A stretch of DNA of 35,420 nt from an uncultured Parabacteroides sp. (GTDB taxonomy: Bacteria; Bacteroidota; Bacteroidia; Bacteroidales; Tannerellaceae). Positions 15,664-24,749 of the stretch are shown piece by piece (positions within the stretch are counted from its first letter, which is position 1; each line of letters begins with the position of its first letter). The notes under the pieces are model-generated. The model saw only the letters and a program-made list of their open reading frames with translations. It was not told the origin of the DNA and ran no database searches. A program made the position numbers and the translations under genes. The stretch is from positions 1 to 35,420 of the forward strand of contig CALVFH010000014.1 in assembly GCA_944326775.1 (NCBI GenBank). Direction: 5' to 3'.

Positions 15664-18600
15664 TTATTTCTTCTCTTCCTCTGAAGCACGTTTATTGATT
15701 TTGTGCTTCTGCAATTCGTAAGCAATCGGCGTTGCCACAAACAAGGTTGAATACGTACCGATAATGATACCTAACAAGATGGCAAACGTAAAGCTACGAA
15801 TCGTGCTTCCACCTAAGATAAAGATACACAAAACAACGACCAAAGTAGTCAATGACGTATTGAACGTACGGCTCAACGTAGAGTTCAACGCATCGTTAAT
15901 CACCTGGTAACGGTCGCGTTTCGGATAGATGGATATCGTTTCACGAATACGGTCGAAGACAACCACCGTATCGTTGATAGAATAACCGATAATCGTCAGG
16001 ATAGCGGCGATAAAGGTCTGATCGACTTCCATGGAGAACGGAAGCAGCTTCCACAACAAGGTATAGAATGCGATAATACACAAGGTTGTGATGGCTACGG
16101 AAGCAAATGCGCCGACCGAGAAGGAGATATCCCGGAAACGCAACAGGATGTAAGCCGCCATACAGAACATGGAGAATATAACGGCCAGGAATGCCGCATT
16201 CTTAATGTCATCGGCCATGGACGGTCCGACCTTCTGGGAACTTTGAATGTTCGTCGAAGAGAATTCCTCCAACGTCGTGCCATCCTTCAGAAGCGGCTTC
16301 AAACCTTCGTACAACTTCGATTCTATTTCCTGGTCGATTGTCGGATCTGTTTCCGTAATCTTGTAGTTTGTCGAGATTCGTACCTGGTTCGGCGTACCGA
16401 TGGTAATCACGCTGACAGTTCCTTCCAACGGGTCATTCAACAAGTCGCGAACTTCATCCGTCTTCACGTTCTGGTCGAAACGAACAATATAGTTTCGTCC
16501 ACCCGTAAAGTCGATACCCTTGTTCAAGCCAATGGTACACATGGAAATAATACCCAAAACCACGATAATTACCGGAATCAGGTAACCCACCTTGCGGGCA
16601 CCCAGGAAATTGATCTTCGGATTAACCAGCAAATCTTTGGAAACAGAAGTGGTGAACGGCAAGTTCCGCAATTTGTCCTTCGCCAGCAGCGCTTCGTAAA
16701 CGATACGAGTCAGGAAGACCGCTGTCAGGAAGTTTGCACACAGACCGATAATCATCGTCGTAGCAAATCCGCGGATAGGTCCGGTTCCGAAATAGAACAA
16801 GACAATACCGGTGATAATGGAAGTCAAGTTGGAGTCGAAGATAGCCGAGAAAGCATTGCTGTAACCATCGGCAATTGCCTTGGCCAACGACTTGCCGGCA
16901 CGAAGCTCTTCCTTCGTACGTTCATAAATCAACACATTCGCATCGACAGCCATACCCAGCGTCAACACCATACCGGCAATACCCGGCAAGGTCAGTACCG
17001 CCTGGAAGGATGCCAGGATACCCATCGTAAAGAAGATGTTCAGAATCAAGGCTCCATCGGCAATCAGACCTGGAATTACCCCGTAGAAGACACACATATA
17101 AATCATCAACAGAATCAGGGCAATCAGGAATGAAATGAAACCGGCCGTAATTGCTTCCTGTCCCAATGACGGACCCACCACATCTTCCTGAACAATATGC
17201 ACGGAGGCCGCCATCTTACCGGAATTCAAGACATTGGCCAAGTCTTTGGCCTCTTCCGGAGTAAAGTTACCGGTGATGGAAGAACGTCCACCCGTAATTT
17301 CATCATTTACATTCGGTGCGGAATAGACCATTCCATCCAACACGATGGCAATGGCACGACCGATGTTTTCTTTGGTCAGACGAGCCCAGGCTTTGGCACC
17401 CTCGGCATTCATCGTCATAGATACCTGCTGTTCAGAGATACCTGCCTGCTGCACGAAATCGGAGCTGGCACTTGTCACCACGTCGCCACCCAAAGCCGGG
17501 GAACCGTCGCGGTTCGTTACCTTGATTGCATACAGTTCATAATATCTTTCTCTTTCATCAACAGCCTTAACACCCCATTTCAAAGACAGGTTGCGCGGCA
17601 GCACATCTTTCACCTGCTTCATATCCAGGTATTCGTTGATCTTCTCCATGTTCTTGGCCTCAGCCATACCGACTACGGCACTGGGCACCAACTGTCCGTT
17701 ATACTGGTTGATCATCAACAAAGAGAACAACGGATGCTGCTTGGCAAATTCTTCTTCCGACTGAGACTGCTCTTCCGGCTGATTCTGCTGGAGGTTGGCC
17801 AACAACGAATCGGCTTCGTTCGTAGCGGCTTCCGGTTGAGCTTCCGTTTCTGTGGCCGTATTGGTATCCGCTACTTCCGCAACGGTACTGTCTGCTTCGG
17901 CAGATTCAGCCAACAGTTTGGCAAGCACATTATCGGCAGCAATCAGATTCTGATAAATCTCCGGCAATTTATAGGTTTCCCAAAACTCCAGGTTAGCACT
18001 ACCCTGCAACAACTTGCGGACACGTTCGGGTTCCTTCACACCCGGAAGTTCCACCAGGATACGTCCGGCTGTTTCCAGACGCTGGATATTTGGCGACAAG
18101 ACACCGAAACGGTCGATACGGGTACGCAAGACATTGAACGAATTATCAATTGCACTTTGCAACTCACTCTTCAACACACTGATCACTTCAGCATCGGAAC
18201 TCTGTGGAGTAATTTTATCTTTCAATTCAAAAGTACTGAAGATAGAAGCCAAACGGCCATCAGGCACGAGCTTATGATACTCTTCGGCAAAGAGGTCGAT
18301 GAAACCTTTCTGACTGGTAGCCTGTTCTGCATACGCCAGATCCAATGCCTTGTTGAAGTTTTCATCCTGATTATTATTGGAAAGAGAACGAACCACGTCT
18401 GGCACGCTCAATTCCAGAACGACGTTCATACCGCCCTTCAAGTCAAGACCTAAACCGATTTCCATTTCCCGGCATTCCTTCAGCGTATAGCCAAGCCATA
18501 CTTTCTGAGTTGATAGCGAGTCTAAATACAGACTCTCCTTAGCTGGATCTCCCCCTGCATATTCGGCAGCCTTGTTGTTGTAGTAATTCGTCACGACGGA

Positions 18601-18672
18601 AAAAGACAAATAGAACAAACAGACAAGTGTCAGCAATACAGCGAAGACCTTTACAAATCCCTTGTTTTGCAT
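15664..18672 (-). CDS. secDF: Fused protein translocase subunit SecDF
   Basis: SecDF is an inner-membrane RND-type proton-driven motor that pulls exported proteins out of the SecYEG channel on the periplasmic side. The 1002-residue fusion has the SecD half first (TM1 about 8-28; GLGLDLKGGMNVVLELSV; SSITGNFTPEEAKDLANVLNSG; GMAVDANVLIYERTKEEL) and the SecF half after about residue 690 (IDFTGGRNYIVRF; IIGYSINDTVVVFDRIRET). Twelve transmembrane segments are expected. A Glu/Ala/Thr/Gln-rich, low-complexity insert of about 60 residues lies in the SecD periplasmic domain (about 250-310). The single-gene fusion is usual in Bacteroidetes. Confidence 0.96.
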   Translation of the reverse strand: MQNKGFVKVFAVLLTLVCLFYLSFSVVTNYYNNKAAEYAGGDPAKESLYLDSLSTQKVWLGYTLKECREMEIGLGLDLKGGMNVVLELSVPDVVRSLSNNNQDENFNKALDLAYAEQATSQKGFIDLFAEEYHKLVPDGRLASIFSTFELKDKITPQSSDAEVISVLKSELQSAIDNSFNVLRTRIDRFGVLSPNIQRLETAGRILVELPGVKEPERVRKLLQGSANLEFWETYKLPEIYQNLIAADNVLAKLLAESAEADSTVAEVADTNTATETEAQPEAATNEADSLLANLQQNQPEEQSQSEEEFAKQHPLFSLLMINQYNGQLVPSAVVGMAEAKNMEKINEYLDMKQVKDVLPRNLSLKWGVKAVDERERYYELYAIKVTNRDGSPALGGDVVTSASSDFVQQAGISEQQVSMTMNAEGAKAWARLTKENIGRAIAIVLDGMVYSAPNVNDEITGGRSSITGNFTPEEAKDLANVLNSGKMAASVHIVQEDVVGPSLGQEAITAGFISFLIALILLMIYMCVFYGVIPGLIADGALILNIFFTMGILASFQAVLTLPGIAGMVLTLGMAVDANVLIYERTKEELRAGKSLAKAIADGYSNAFSAIFDSNLTSIITGIVLFYFGTGPIRGFATTMIIGLCANFLTAVFLTRIVYEALLAKDKLRNLPFTTSVSKDLLVNPKINFLGARKVGYLIPVIIVVLGIISMCTIGLNKGIDFTGGRNYIVRFDQNVKTDEVRDLLNDPLEGTVSVITIGTPNQVRISTNYKITETDPTIDQEIESKLYEGLKPLLKDGTTLEEFSSTNIQSSQKVGPSMADDIKNAAFLAVIFSMFCMAAYILLRFRDISFSVGAFASVAITTLCIIAFYTLLWKLLPFSMEVDQTFIAAILTIIGYSINDTVVVFDRIRETISIYPKRDRYQVINDALNSTLSRTFNTSLTTLVVVLCIFILGGSTIRSFTFAILLGIIIGTYSTLFVATPIAYELQKHKINKRASEEEKK

Positions 18673-18774
18673 TTGAACTACTTTATTATTTTGTTATTAT
18701 TTATATCCGTTTTCTGATGGTACATACCGCGGAACGCACCCCGCAAAATAGATTACCACTAATTTAACAGGGTG

Positions 18775-18782
18775 CAAAGATA
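18775..18782 (-). promoter_or_regulatory. -7 promoter element of secDF
   Basis: On the minus strand TATCTTTG lies 102 bp before the secDF start, giving a leader of about 95 nt. It is divergent from the promoter at 18848-18855. Confidence 0.5.
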
Positions 18783-18847
18783 GAGTTTTTTTCTTGATTA
18801 CGAGTATTTAGAACCATTATTTACTCGCTATTTCATTCTCTTTTTCC

Positions 18848-18855
18848 TATCTTTG
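18848..18855 (+). promoter_or_regulatory. -7 promoter element of the DUF4468 gene
   Basis: TATCTTTG lies 27 bp before the ATG at 18883. It decides the start of that gene: an earlier in-frame start near 18853 would lie inside the promoter. Confidence 0.55.
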
Positions 18856-18882
18856 GCGGCAAAACATTTAAATTACTCTGCC

Positions 18883-19842
18883 ATGAAGAAAGTTCTCTTT
18901 TTTTTATTTTTCTTTCCGTTTTGGCTTTATGCCCAAGATGACGCCAAATATCTGGAAGGTGCCGTACCTGTAATCGATGGGAAAGTGGTCTTTCAAAAGG
19001 AAGTGACTGTACCGAACCTTACCAGCGAACAAATCTTCCAAAGAATCCAAAGCTGGATGAAAGAACGTTTCAGCCGTGAGGGTTGTCATCTGGTCTATCA
19101 AAATGCCGAACGCGGACAACTGGCTGCCATCGGGGAAGAGTATATCGAATTTTCTCGGACAACCTTGGCTCTCGACCGCGCCCACATACGTTACCAGATG
19201 ACTGTCCGCATCAACGATCATACCTGCCTCGCTCAATTACAGAACATCAGTTATACTTATAGTGTGGTTTACCAACGCGAACCGGAGAAATACGAAGCGG
19301 AAACTTGGATTACAGACAAATATGCTCTTCACAAGGGAAAGCTGAACCGCATTAGCGGAAAATTCCGCCGCAAGACAATCGATTTCGCCGAGGATCTTTT
19401 TACCGGCCTCGACCAAGCGCTGGGAATGAACACGCCCCAGACGGCTCAACCCCAACAGGTTCCTCCCGAAACAGCCATAGCTACTCCGGCACCGGCACCG
19501 CGCGAAGGCTATCAGGCTTCTACCCCCGACAAGTTGCCTGAAATCATCAAATCGATGCTTCCGGAAAGTCTCTGCTCCTTAGAAACAACCAAAGGCAAGG
19601 TATCTGTAACCTGGAGAGGAATGGGTAAACTCTTCGGCAAAGACATTGCGTCGATTGCCATTGCAGAAAATTCACTGGCCGATTTGTCTCTGGAAGATGG
19701 AAATACATATCTCATCTCCTTCTCTCGGACAGACGGAGAAGCCAATGACTGGATGCTGATCGAATGCCGCAAATCCGGAGAAACCGTCGAAGAAGACAAA
19801 GTGATCATCACCGGAGAAATTCTCGGAATCTGGATGAAATAA
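18883..19842 (+). CDS. DUF4468 domain-containing secreted protein
   Basis: This 319-residue protein starts with a signal peptide (MKKVLFFLFFFPFWLYAQ) and then the family opening KYLEGAVPVIDGKVVFQKE. A DUF4468 domain with a predicted TBP-like alpha/beta fold follows (about residues 30-130). The middle holds a Pro/Ala/Thr/Gln-rich linker (about 185-215), and the C-terminal 100 residues form a second domain with alternating strands (VSVTWRGMGKLFGKDIASIAI). I chose 18883 because it starts at the signal peptide and follows a promoter element at 18848-18855. No function is known for the family; export to the periplasm is the firmest statement. Confidence 0.82.
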   Translation: MKKVLFFLFFFPFWLYAQDDAKYLEGAVPVIDGKVVFQKEVTVPNLTSEQIFQRIQSWMKERFSREGCHLVYQNAERGQLAAIGEEYIEFSRTTLALDRAHIRYQMTVRINDHTCLAQLQNISYTYSVVYQREPEKYEAETWITDKYALHKGKLNRISGKFRRKTIDFAEDLFTGLDQALGMNTPQTAQPQQVPPETAIATPAPAPREGYQASTPDKLPEIIKSMLPESLCSLETTKGKVSVTWRGMGKLFGKDIASIAIAENSLADLSLEDGNTYLISFSRTDGEANDWMLIECRKSGETVEEDKVIITGEILGIWMK

Positions 19843-19860
19843 ACATTCTCCCCATAAACC

Positions 19861-19897
19861 GGATTACCAGTCGTCCTTGAGTGTCGGCTGGTAATCC
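19861..19897. other. Inverted repeat spanning the nrdG stop codon
   Basis: GGATTACCAG (19861-19870) and CTGGTAATCC (19888-19897) are a perfect 10-bp inverted repeat with a 17-nt loop. Most of it is coding sequence for the last residues of NrdG, and it faces the end of the convergent DUF4468 gene 19 bp away. No T-tract follows. It is the only hairpin between these convergent genes and may act as a bidirectional 3' end or stabiliser. Confidence 0.5.
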
Positions 19898-20379
19898 AAC
19901 AATACCGTCCGGTTCTGACGAAGCGAGGCTGCCACATCAACCAGACGCTGGTTGCTGCTTCCCCGAAAAGGATATTCTTCGGAACGCAACGCCTGGACAA
20001 AGGGGCCATCTACCAATACATCTATTTGTTCCAAAAGCATTCGCTGAGCCGGCATCGACAAAAGCGTCTCAAACCAAAAACCTGTATAACACCAGATTGT
20101 TTTACGACTTTGCAGACGAATGGCCCGCGCCAGTTCCGCAAATGCTTCCGGTTGGTACATCGGGTCGCCACCGGTAAACGTCACATTAGCAAACTCATCT
20201 TCTAAGATACGCTGCAAGATTTCAGCAACATCCACAAACGTACCCTTTCCAAAATCCCACGATTCCGGATTATGACACCCCGGACACCGATGTTCACATC
20301 CAGCCGCATAAATAGCGGTACGGAACCCGGGGCCATCAACTGTCGTGTCGTCGATAATATCCAGAAGAGCTATTTTCAT
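19864..20379 (-). CDS. nrdG: Anaerobic ribonucleotide reductase activating protein
   Basis: NrdG is a radical-SAM enzyme that forms the glycyl radical on NrdD. The 171-residue protein has the [4Fe-4S] motif at Cys28, Cys32 and Cys35 (CEHRCPGC), VDGPGFRTAIYAAG before it, and the SAM-binding GGDP motif in VTFTGGDPMYQPEAF. It starts 2 bp after the nrdD stop, so the pair is an operon with probable translational coupling. It is convergent with the DUF4468 gene, 21 bp apart. Confidence 0.95.
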   Translation of the reverse strand: MKIALLDIIDDTTVDGPGFRTAIYAAGCEHRCPGCHNPESWDFGKGTFVDVAEILQRILEDEFANVTFTGGDPMYQPEAFAELARAIRLQSRKTIWCYTGFWFETLLSMPAQRMLLEQIDVLVDGPFVQALRSEEYPFRGSSNQRLVDVAASLRQNRTVLLDYQPTLKDDW

Positions 20380-20381
20380 CC

Positions 20382-22589
20382 TCAGTCGTGCGTTACCCGA
20401 TCTTTCAATTCAGCCAGCTTCGCCTTATTCCAACGGTCGGTTGTCCCGACAAGATATCCTGTAATCCGTTGCAAACGGTCAATATGGGAACTCCCGCATT
20501 TCGGACATACTTCCAACGAATCAGAAGCATTTTCATAACCGCAATCTAAACAACGGTTCCGATTATGGTTAACCGATCCATATCCGATATTATAGCGGTC
20601 CATCATATCGACGACCTGCATCACGACATCCGGATTGTGCGTAGCATCGCCATCCAGTTCCACATAAAAGATATGCCCGCCCCGGGTCAAATCATGATAA
20701 GGGGCTTCCACTTCCGCCTTGTGACGGGCACTACATTTATAATATACCGGCACATGATTGGAATTCGTATAGTATTCCCGGTCGGTAATCCCCGGCAAGA
20801 TACCAAAATCCTTTCGGTCCTTACGGGTAAATTTGCCCGACAAACCTTCGGCCGGCGTAGCCAGAATACTATAGTTATGCTGATATTGCTCTGAAAACTG
20901 GTTGGCACGGTCGCGCATATAAGTAACAATCTTCAGTCCAAGTTCCTGGGCTTCCTCATCTTCGCCATGATGCTTCCCGACGAGTGCCACCAGACATTCT
21001 GCCAAACCGATAAAACCGATGCCCAAAGTACCCTGGTTGATTACAGGAGCAATCGTATCGTCAGGCTTCAATTGTTCACACCCCAGCCAAAGAGAAGACA
21101 TCAACAACGGGAATTGCTTCGCATAGGCTGTTTTCTGAAATTCCATCCGTTCATGAAGCTGACGGGCCGTAAGCTCCAGCATGGCATCCAACTTGGAGAA
21201 GAACAGAGCGATACGGTCTTCCTCATTTTCCATTGACATACATTCAATCGCCAGACGCACGAGATTGATGGTCGAAAAAGAAAGATTCCCACGACCAATC
21301 GACGTCTTCGGTCCGAATCGGTTCTCAAAAACACGGGTACGGCAACCCATGGTAGCTACTTCATAAAGATAACGCTCCGGATCGTCGGCTCGCCATTGCT
21401 CATGCTGATTGAACGTTGCGTCGAGATTCAGGAAATTCGGGAAGAAACGACGGGCTGTAACTTTGCAAGCCAACTGATAGAGGTCGTAATTTCGGTCGGA
21501 CGGCAAATAGCTGACTCCCCGTTTCTTTTTCCAGATCTGAATCGGGAATATGGCGGTTTCGCCGTTTCCAACCCCGCGATAAGTCGATTTCAACAATTCG
21601 CGAATAACACAACGGCCTTCTGCCGAAGTATCTGTTCCGTAGTTGATGGAACTGAACACCACCTGGTTTCCGCCCCGCGAATGGATGGTATTCATATTAT
21701 GGATAAAAGCCTCCATGGATTGATGTACCCGGCAAACCGTCTGGTTCATGGCATGCTGCAAAATACGTTCCTCCCCTTTCAATCCTTCCAGAGAACGAAT
21801 CACAAAATCATCGACTTCCCGATGATATAAATGTGAATAATCTTCGCCGGTCAGGTCTTCCAAGGTCTTCACTTCTTCAATAAAACTGCTGCGGACATAT
21901 GGAGCCAGATAAAAATCGAAAGCCGGAATAGCCTGGCCGCCATGCATCTCATTCTGAGCCGTCTCCAGCGATATACATCCTAAGATGCTGGCTGTCTCGA
22001 TCCGTTTGGCCGGACGGGATTCTCCGTGCCCGGCAGAAAAACCATTCTTCAGTATTTTATCCAGCGGATGCTGCACGCACGTCAGACTCTTCGTCGGATA
22101 ATAATCCTTATCGTGGATATGCAGATAGTTTCCCTGTACCGCATTCCGGATTTCTTCACTCAACAGATAGTCATCGACGAAAGGCTTGGTCGTCTCACTG
22201 GCAAACTTCATCATCATACCGGCCGGCGTATCGGCATTCATATTCGCATTTTCCCGCGTAATATCGTTCGATTTGATGTTGATTATTTCCAAAAAGATAT
22301 CCCGTGTCTTGGCTTTCCGGGCAATACTCCGCTGATTACGATAAGCGATGTATTTTTGAGCTACATCCTTGCGGCTGCTGTTCATCAATTCCAACTCGAC
22401 GGCATCCTGAATATCCTCTACCGTCATTTGCGAACTTCCCCGGAATGCAATATGATCTGTTATCTGCTGAATCAGATAACGGTCCTCCCCTTTCGAAGTA
22501 TGCAACATCGCTTTCCGGATTGCCGTAGCGATTTTCTCCTCGTTAAACCCGACTATGCGGCCATCCCTTTTTACAACTGTCTGTATCAT
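20382..22589 (-). CDS. nrdD: Anaerobic ribonucleoside-triphosphate reductase
   Basis: Class III reductase converts ribonucleoside triphosphates to deoxy forms without oxygen, using formate and a glycyl radical. The 735-residue protein has an N-terminal ATP-cone allosteric domain (VVKRDGRIVGFNEEKIATAIRKAM, about 5-95) and the ten-stranded barrel with RGGNQVVFSSINYGTD. A zinc site of four cysteines (CLDC and CPKC, about residues 680-698) follows. The C-terminal glycyl-radical motif RITGYLVGTTDRWN has the radical Gly near residue 711. All catalytic landmarks are present. Upstream lie a -7 element (22635-22642) and a 21-bp palindrome (22658-22678) that probably controls the operon. Confidence 0.97.
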   Translation of the reverse strand: MIQTVVKRDGRIVGFNEEKIATAIRKAMLHTSKGEDRYLIQQITDHIAFRGSSQMTVEDIQDAVELELMNSSRKDVAQKYIAYRNQRSIARKAKTRDIFLEIINIKSNDITRENANMNADTPAGMMMKFASETTKPFVDDYLLSEEIRNAVQGNYLHIHDKDYYPTKSLTCVQHPLDKILKNGFSAGHGESRPAKRIETASILGCISLETAQNEMHGGQAIPAFDFYLAPYVRSSFIEEVKTLEDLTGEDYSHLYHREVDDFVIRSLEGLKGEERILQHAMNQTVCRVHQSMEAFIHNMNTIHSRGGNQVVFSSINYGTDTSAEGRCVIRELLKSTYRGVGNGETAIFPIQIWKKKRGVSYLPSDRNYDLYQLACKVTARRFFPNFLNLDATFNQHEQWRADDPERYLYEVATMGCRTRVFENRFGPKTSIGRGNLSFSTINLVRLAIECMSMENEEDRIALFFSKLDAMLELTARQLHERMEFQKTAYAKQFPLLMSSLWLGCEQLKPDDTIAPVINQGTLGIGFIGLAECLVALVGKHHGEDEEAQELGLKIVTYMRDRANQFSEQYQHNYSILATPAEGLSGKFTRKDRKDFGILPGITDREYYTNSNHVPVYYKCSARHKAEVEAPYHDLTRGGHIFYVELDGDATHNPDVVMQVVDMMDRYNIGYGSVNHNRNRCLDCGYENASDSLEVCPKCGSSHIDRLQRITGYLVGTTDRWNKAKLAELKDRVTHD

Positions 22590-22634
22590 GACGATTCTTT
22601 TCCTTCTTTGTTTGATGAATACTAAATGTGCTCA

Positions 22635-22642
22635 CAAAGATA
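22635..22642 (-). promoter_or_regulatory. -7 promoter element of nrdDG
   Basis: On the minus strand TATCTTTG lies 46 bp before the nrdD ATG. No -33 TTTG is visible; the place where it should be (22662-22667) is covered by a palindrome. Confidence 0.6.
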
Positions 22643-22657
22643 CATGAGAAAAGAAGC

Positions 22658-22678
22658 AGTTTTCCATTTTGGAAAACT
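22658..22678. promoter_or_regulatory. 21-bp palindrome overlapping the nrdDG -33 region (operator candidate)
   Basis: AGTTTTCCA-TTT-TGGAAAACT has perfect 9-bp arms and a 3-bp centre. It begins 16 bp upstream of the -7 element, so it covers the polymerase -33 contact. A further half-site TGGAAAACT occurs at 22734-22742. It does not look like an FNR/CRP or NrdR box that I know. It is also downstream of the EEP gene, and with the following GCTTCTTTT on the minus strand it could double as a weak terminator for that operon. Confidence 0.5.
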
Positions 22679-22749
22679 TTTAGGCAGTTAATTAATGTAA
22701 ATCCATTTATTTATAATGTATTGCAAAAAGAAATGGAAAACTTCGCCTT

Positions 22750-23841
22750 TTATTTCAATTCCAAATATGTCCAAATGGGATAATGATCGGAGTATTTTAT
22801 TTTTTCAACCGTACAATTATATGGTTTGATATTGGGAGAACACAAGATATTATCGATCCGAAACCAAAACATATTCTCATTATAGGAAATGCCCAGTCCA
22901 AATCCCGATTCCGCAAAAGCGTCCAAGAGGTTTTTCCCCTGAATCGTATGATGGGTATATGAAATCGGGGTATCATTGAAATCACCGCACACCACCACAT
23001 AATCCGTCTTGGCATTTCGGATTTCCTCGGCCACTTTTTCAGCCTGCGGGGCACGCGCCCGGAAGGCGGCACCCAATTTCTGGCGAATCGTCCCTTTCAA
23101 ATCATTGAAATTATTCCGGTTCATCGACTTGAGGAAATCCGTATAATGCGAGCGGTCTTCCGACGTCAGTTTGAATGACTCCAGATGGTTATTGATGAGC
23201 GTAATGGTTTTCCCGTTGACTTGAATAACATGCAGCGACGAGCGATTTGCCTGACTTTCATAATCCACCTCCCGGCTTTTCTGTATCGGATATTTGGAGA
23301 ACACCGCGATGCCCGACTTCATGCCGTCCTTGAAGATCGAGCGGTAAGGATAAGCCTTCAACTCCCGGAAAATCTTCTGCCGGGTCAGATATTCCTTTTG
23401 CGGGAATTCCATATATTCCTGCAAACAGATAATATCCGCATTCGACTCGGCAAGATAACGGATAATCGGGTTTGGGTCTTCTGCGGAATGCGCCCGGTAC
23501 GCAAAACTCATCACATTATAGCTCAATACCTTCAACGTGTTTTCCTGCGGCACATCTTCAGTCTTGGCATGCAACGGCATATACAGGGAGACCGGTTTCC
23601 AGCAAAACAAAAGCGCGACCACACTGACCAACAAGTATTTTTTATTCCCGAAAAAGAGCCAATAGAACACAAAGCCCACCGTCCCGATGAAAAAAAGCGG
23701 GAAAGCCAGTCCCAAATAAGAAAAAACCAGGGAATCGTCCGGCGAAACACGGTCGGAATAGGCCGAAGCGATGAAAAGCAACACCCAAAGTATGTTTATC
23801 GTCAAGACTACCGAATGAAACAGATACTTCCAGAAATTCAT
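22750..23841 (-). CDS. Membrane-anchored endonuclease/exonuclease/phosphatase-family protein
   Basis: This 363-residue protein has three N-terminal transmembrane segments (about 8-28, 40-62 and 70-88). A metal-dependent EEP domain (DNase I/exonuclease III fold) follows, with LKVLSYNVMSF, the metal-binding Glu in IICLQEYMEF, LINNHLES, the catalytic VVVCGDFNDTP, RIDNILCS and the terminal SDHYPIW. All canonical residues are present, so it should be an active phosphodiesterase or phosphatase; nucleic acid, phospholipid or a sugar phosphate are all possible. It is the last gene of an operon with two rhomboid protease genes (20-bp gap), so a membrane role is plausible. Confidence 0.88.
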   Translation of the reverse strand: MNFWKYLFHSVVLTINILWVLLFIASAYSDRVSPDDSLVFSYLGLAFPLFFIGTVGFVFYWLFFGNKKYLLVSVVALLFCWKPVSLYMPLHAKTEDVPQENTLKVLSYNVMSFAYRAHSAEDPNPIIRYLAESNADIICLQEYMEFPQKEYLTRQKIFRELKAYPYRSIFKDGMKSGIAVFSKYPIQKSREVDYESQANRSSLHVIQVNGKTITLINNHLESFKLTSEDRSHYTDFLKSMNRNNFNDLKGTIRQKLGAAFRARAPQAEKVAEEIRNAKTDYVVVCGDFNDTPISYTHHTIQGKNLLDAFAESGFGLGISYNENMFWFRIDNILCSPNIKPYNCTVEKIKYSDHYPIWTYLELK

Positions 23842-23861
23842 GGCCTTTTCTCCTCTCCTTC

Positions 23862-24749
23862 CTACTTTTTGCTGGCGTCGAACAGCTGTTTCTTTTCGTC
23901 GCTCGACAAACTTTCGTAACCCGAGCGCTTCAATTTCTCCAGGATGGCGTTGATGGCATCTTCCTGCTGCTTCTTCCGGGCATTATACTCATATTCGGAG
24001 GCGCGTTTCGTATTGCGATAAGAGACGCGCATCTTCGGACGCCGTTTTCCCAGGTTTACCAGCCAGTCGAGAAGGCGATTCAGCGGCCGGGTAAGGTCTT
24101 TCCCCGCCCGATTATAGCGCAAGGCAAACAAAACTCCGAACAACGTGCCGCCGAGGTGCGACCAATGTCCGCCGGCATTATTGGACGTGATCGACAGCAA
24201 ATCGATCAACAGCGTGAACAAAGCCAAATAGAGCAATTTGATTCGCCCGAAAAAAAACAAATTCACATAACCGTCTTTCCAAATCAGGGCGATGGAAAAC
24301 ACGATTGCCATCACCGACGCCGACGCCCCCATCAACGTGCTGAACGGAGCGACCGCCCGAAAATAGGGGAACACGTTGTACGCCGCCATAAACACAAGCG
24401 CGCCGGCTATCCCGCCGAGCAAATACACCCCCAACAACTGCCGCTCGCTCAGATAATCCAAAAACATCTTGCCAAACCAGTACAGCCACAGCATGTTGAA
24501 CAAAATATGCCACACATCATCATGCACAAACATATAGGTGACAATCGTCCACGGCTGCCATACGAAGGCTTCGGGCGATGCCGGAAACGCCAGGTACTGC
24601 AACATCCCGTCGATGCGCACATTGAACAACATGCAGACCACTTCCACCAGGCGGATCAGCAGAAACAGGCCGACATTGAGGTAGATCAGCCGCGTCAGGA
24701 CTGTTCCCCGACGGAAAAGATTGCGCAAATTAGTGAAAATATCGTCCAT
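23862..24749 (-). CDS. Rhomboid family intramembrane serine protease (with C-terminal extension)
   Basis: Rhomboids cut transmembrane proteins inside the bilayer with a Ser-His dyad. The 295-residue protein has six predicted transmembrane segments, the HILFNMLWLYWFG motif of helix 2, the catalytic Ser in LMGASASVMAI (a GxS variant with Ala-Ser instead of the usual Gly-Ala after the Ser) and the catalytic His in GGHWSHLGGTLFG. A cytoplasmic C-terminal extension of about 80 residues follows, basic and then helical (INAILEKLKRSGYESLSSDEKKQLFD); a DUF6576-type tail is my recollection for such proteins. The gene overlaps the upstream rhomboid gene by 20 bp. Confidence 0.9.
   Translation of the reverse strand: MDDIFTNLRNLFRRGTVLTRLIYLNVGLFLLIRLVEVVCMLFNVRIDGMLQYLAFPASPEAFVWQPWTIVTYMFVHDDVWHILFNMLWLYWFGKMFLDYLSERQLLGVYLLGGIAGALVFMAAYNVFPYFRAVAPFSTLMGASASVMAIVFSIALIWKDGYVNLFFFGRIKLLYLALFTLLIDLLSITSNNAGGHWSHLGGTLFGVLFALRYNRAGKDLTRPLNRLLDWLVNLGKRRPKMRVSYRNTKRASEYEYNARKKQQEDAINAILEKLKRSGYESLSSDEKKQLFDASKK

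Noticed and set aside
16243-18453. Two long plus-strand open frames
   Set aside because: Both lie entirely antisense to secDF, which has all its conserved motifs.
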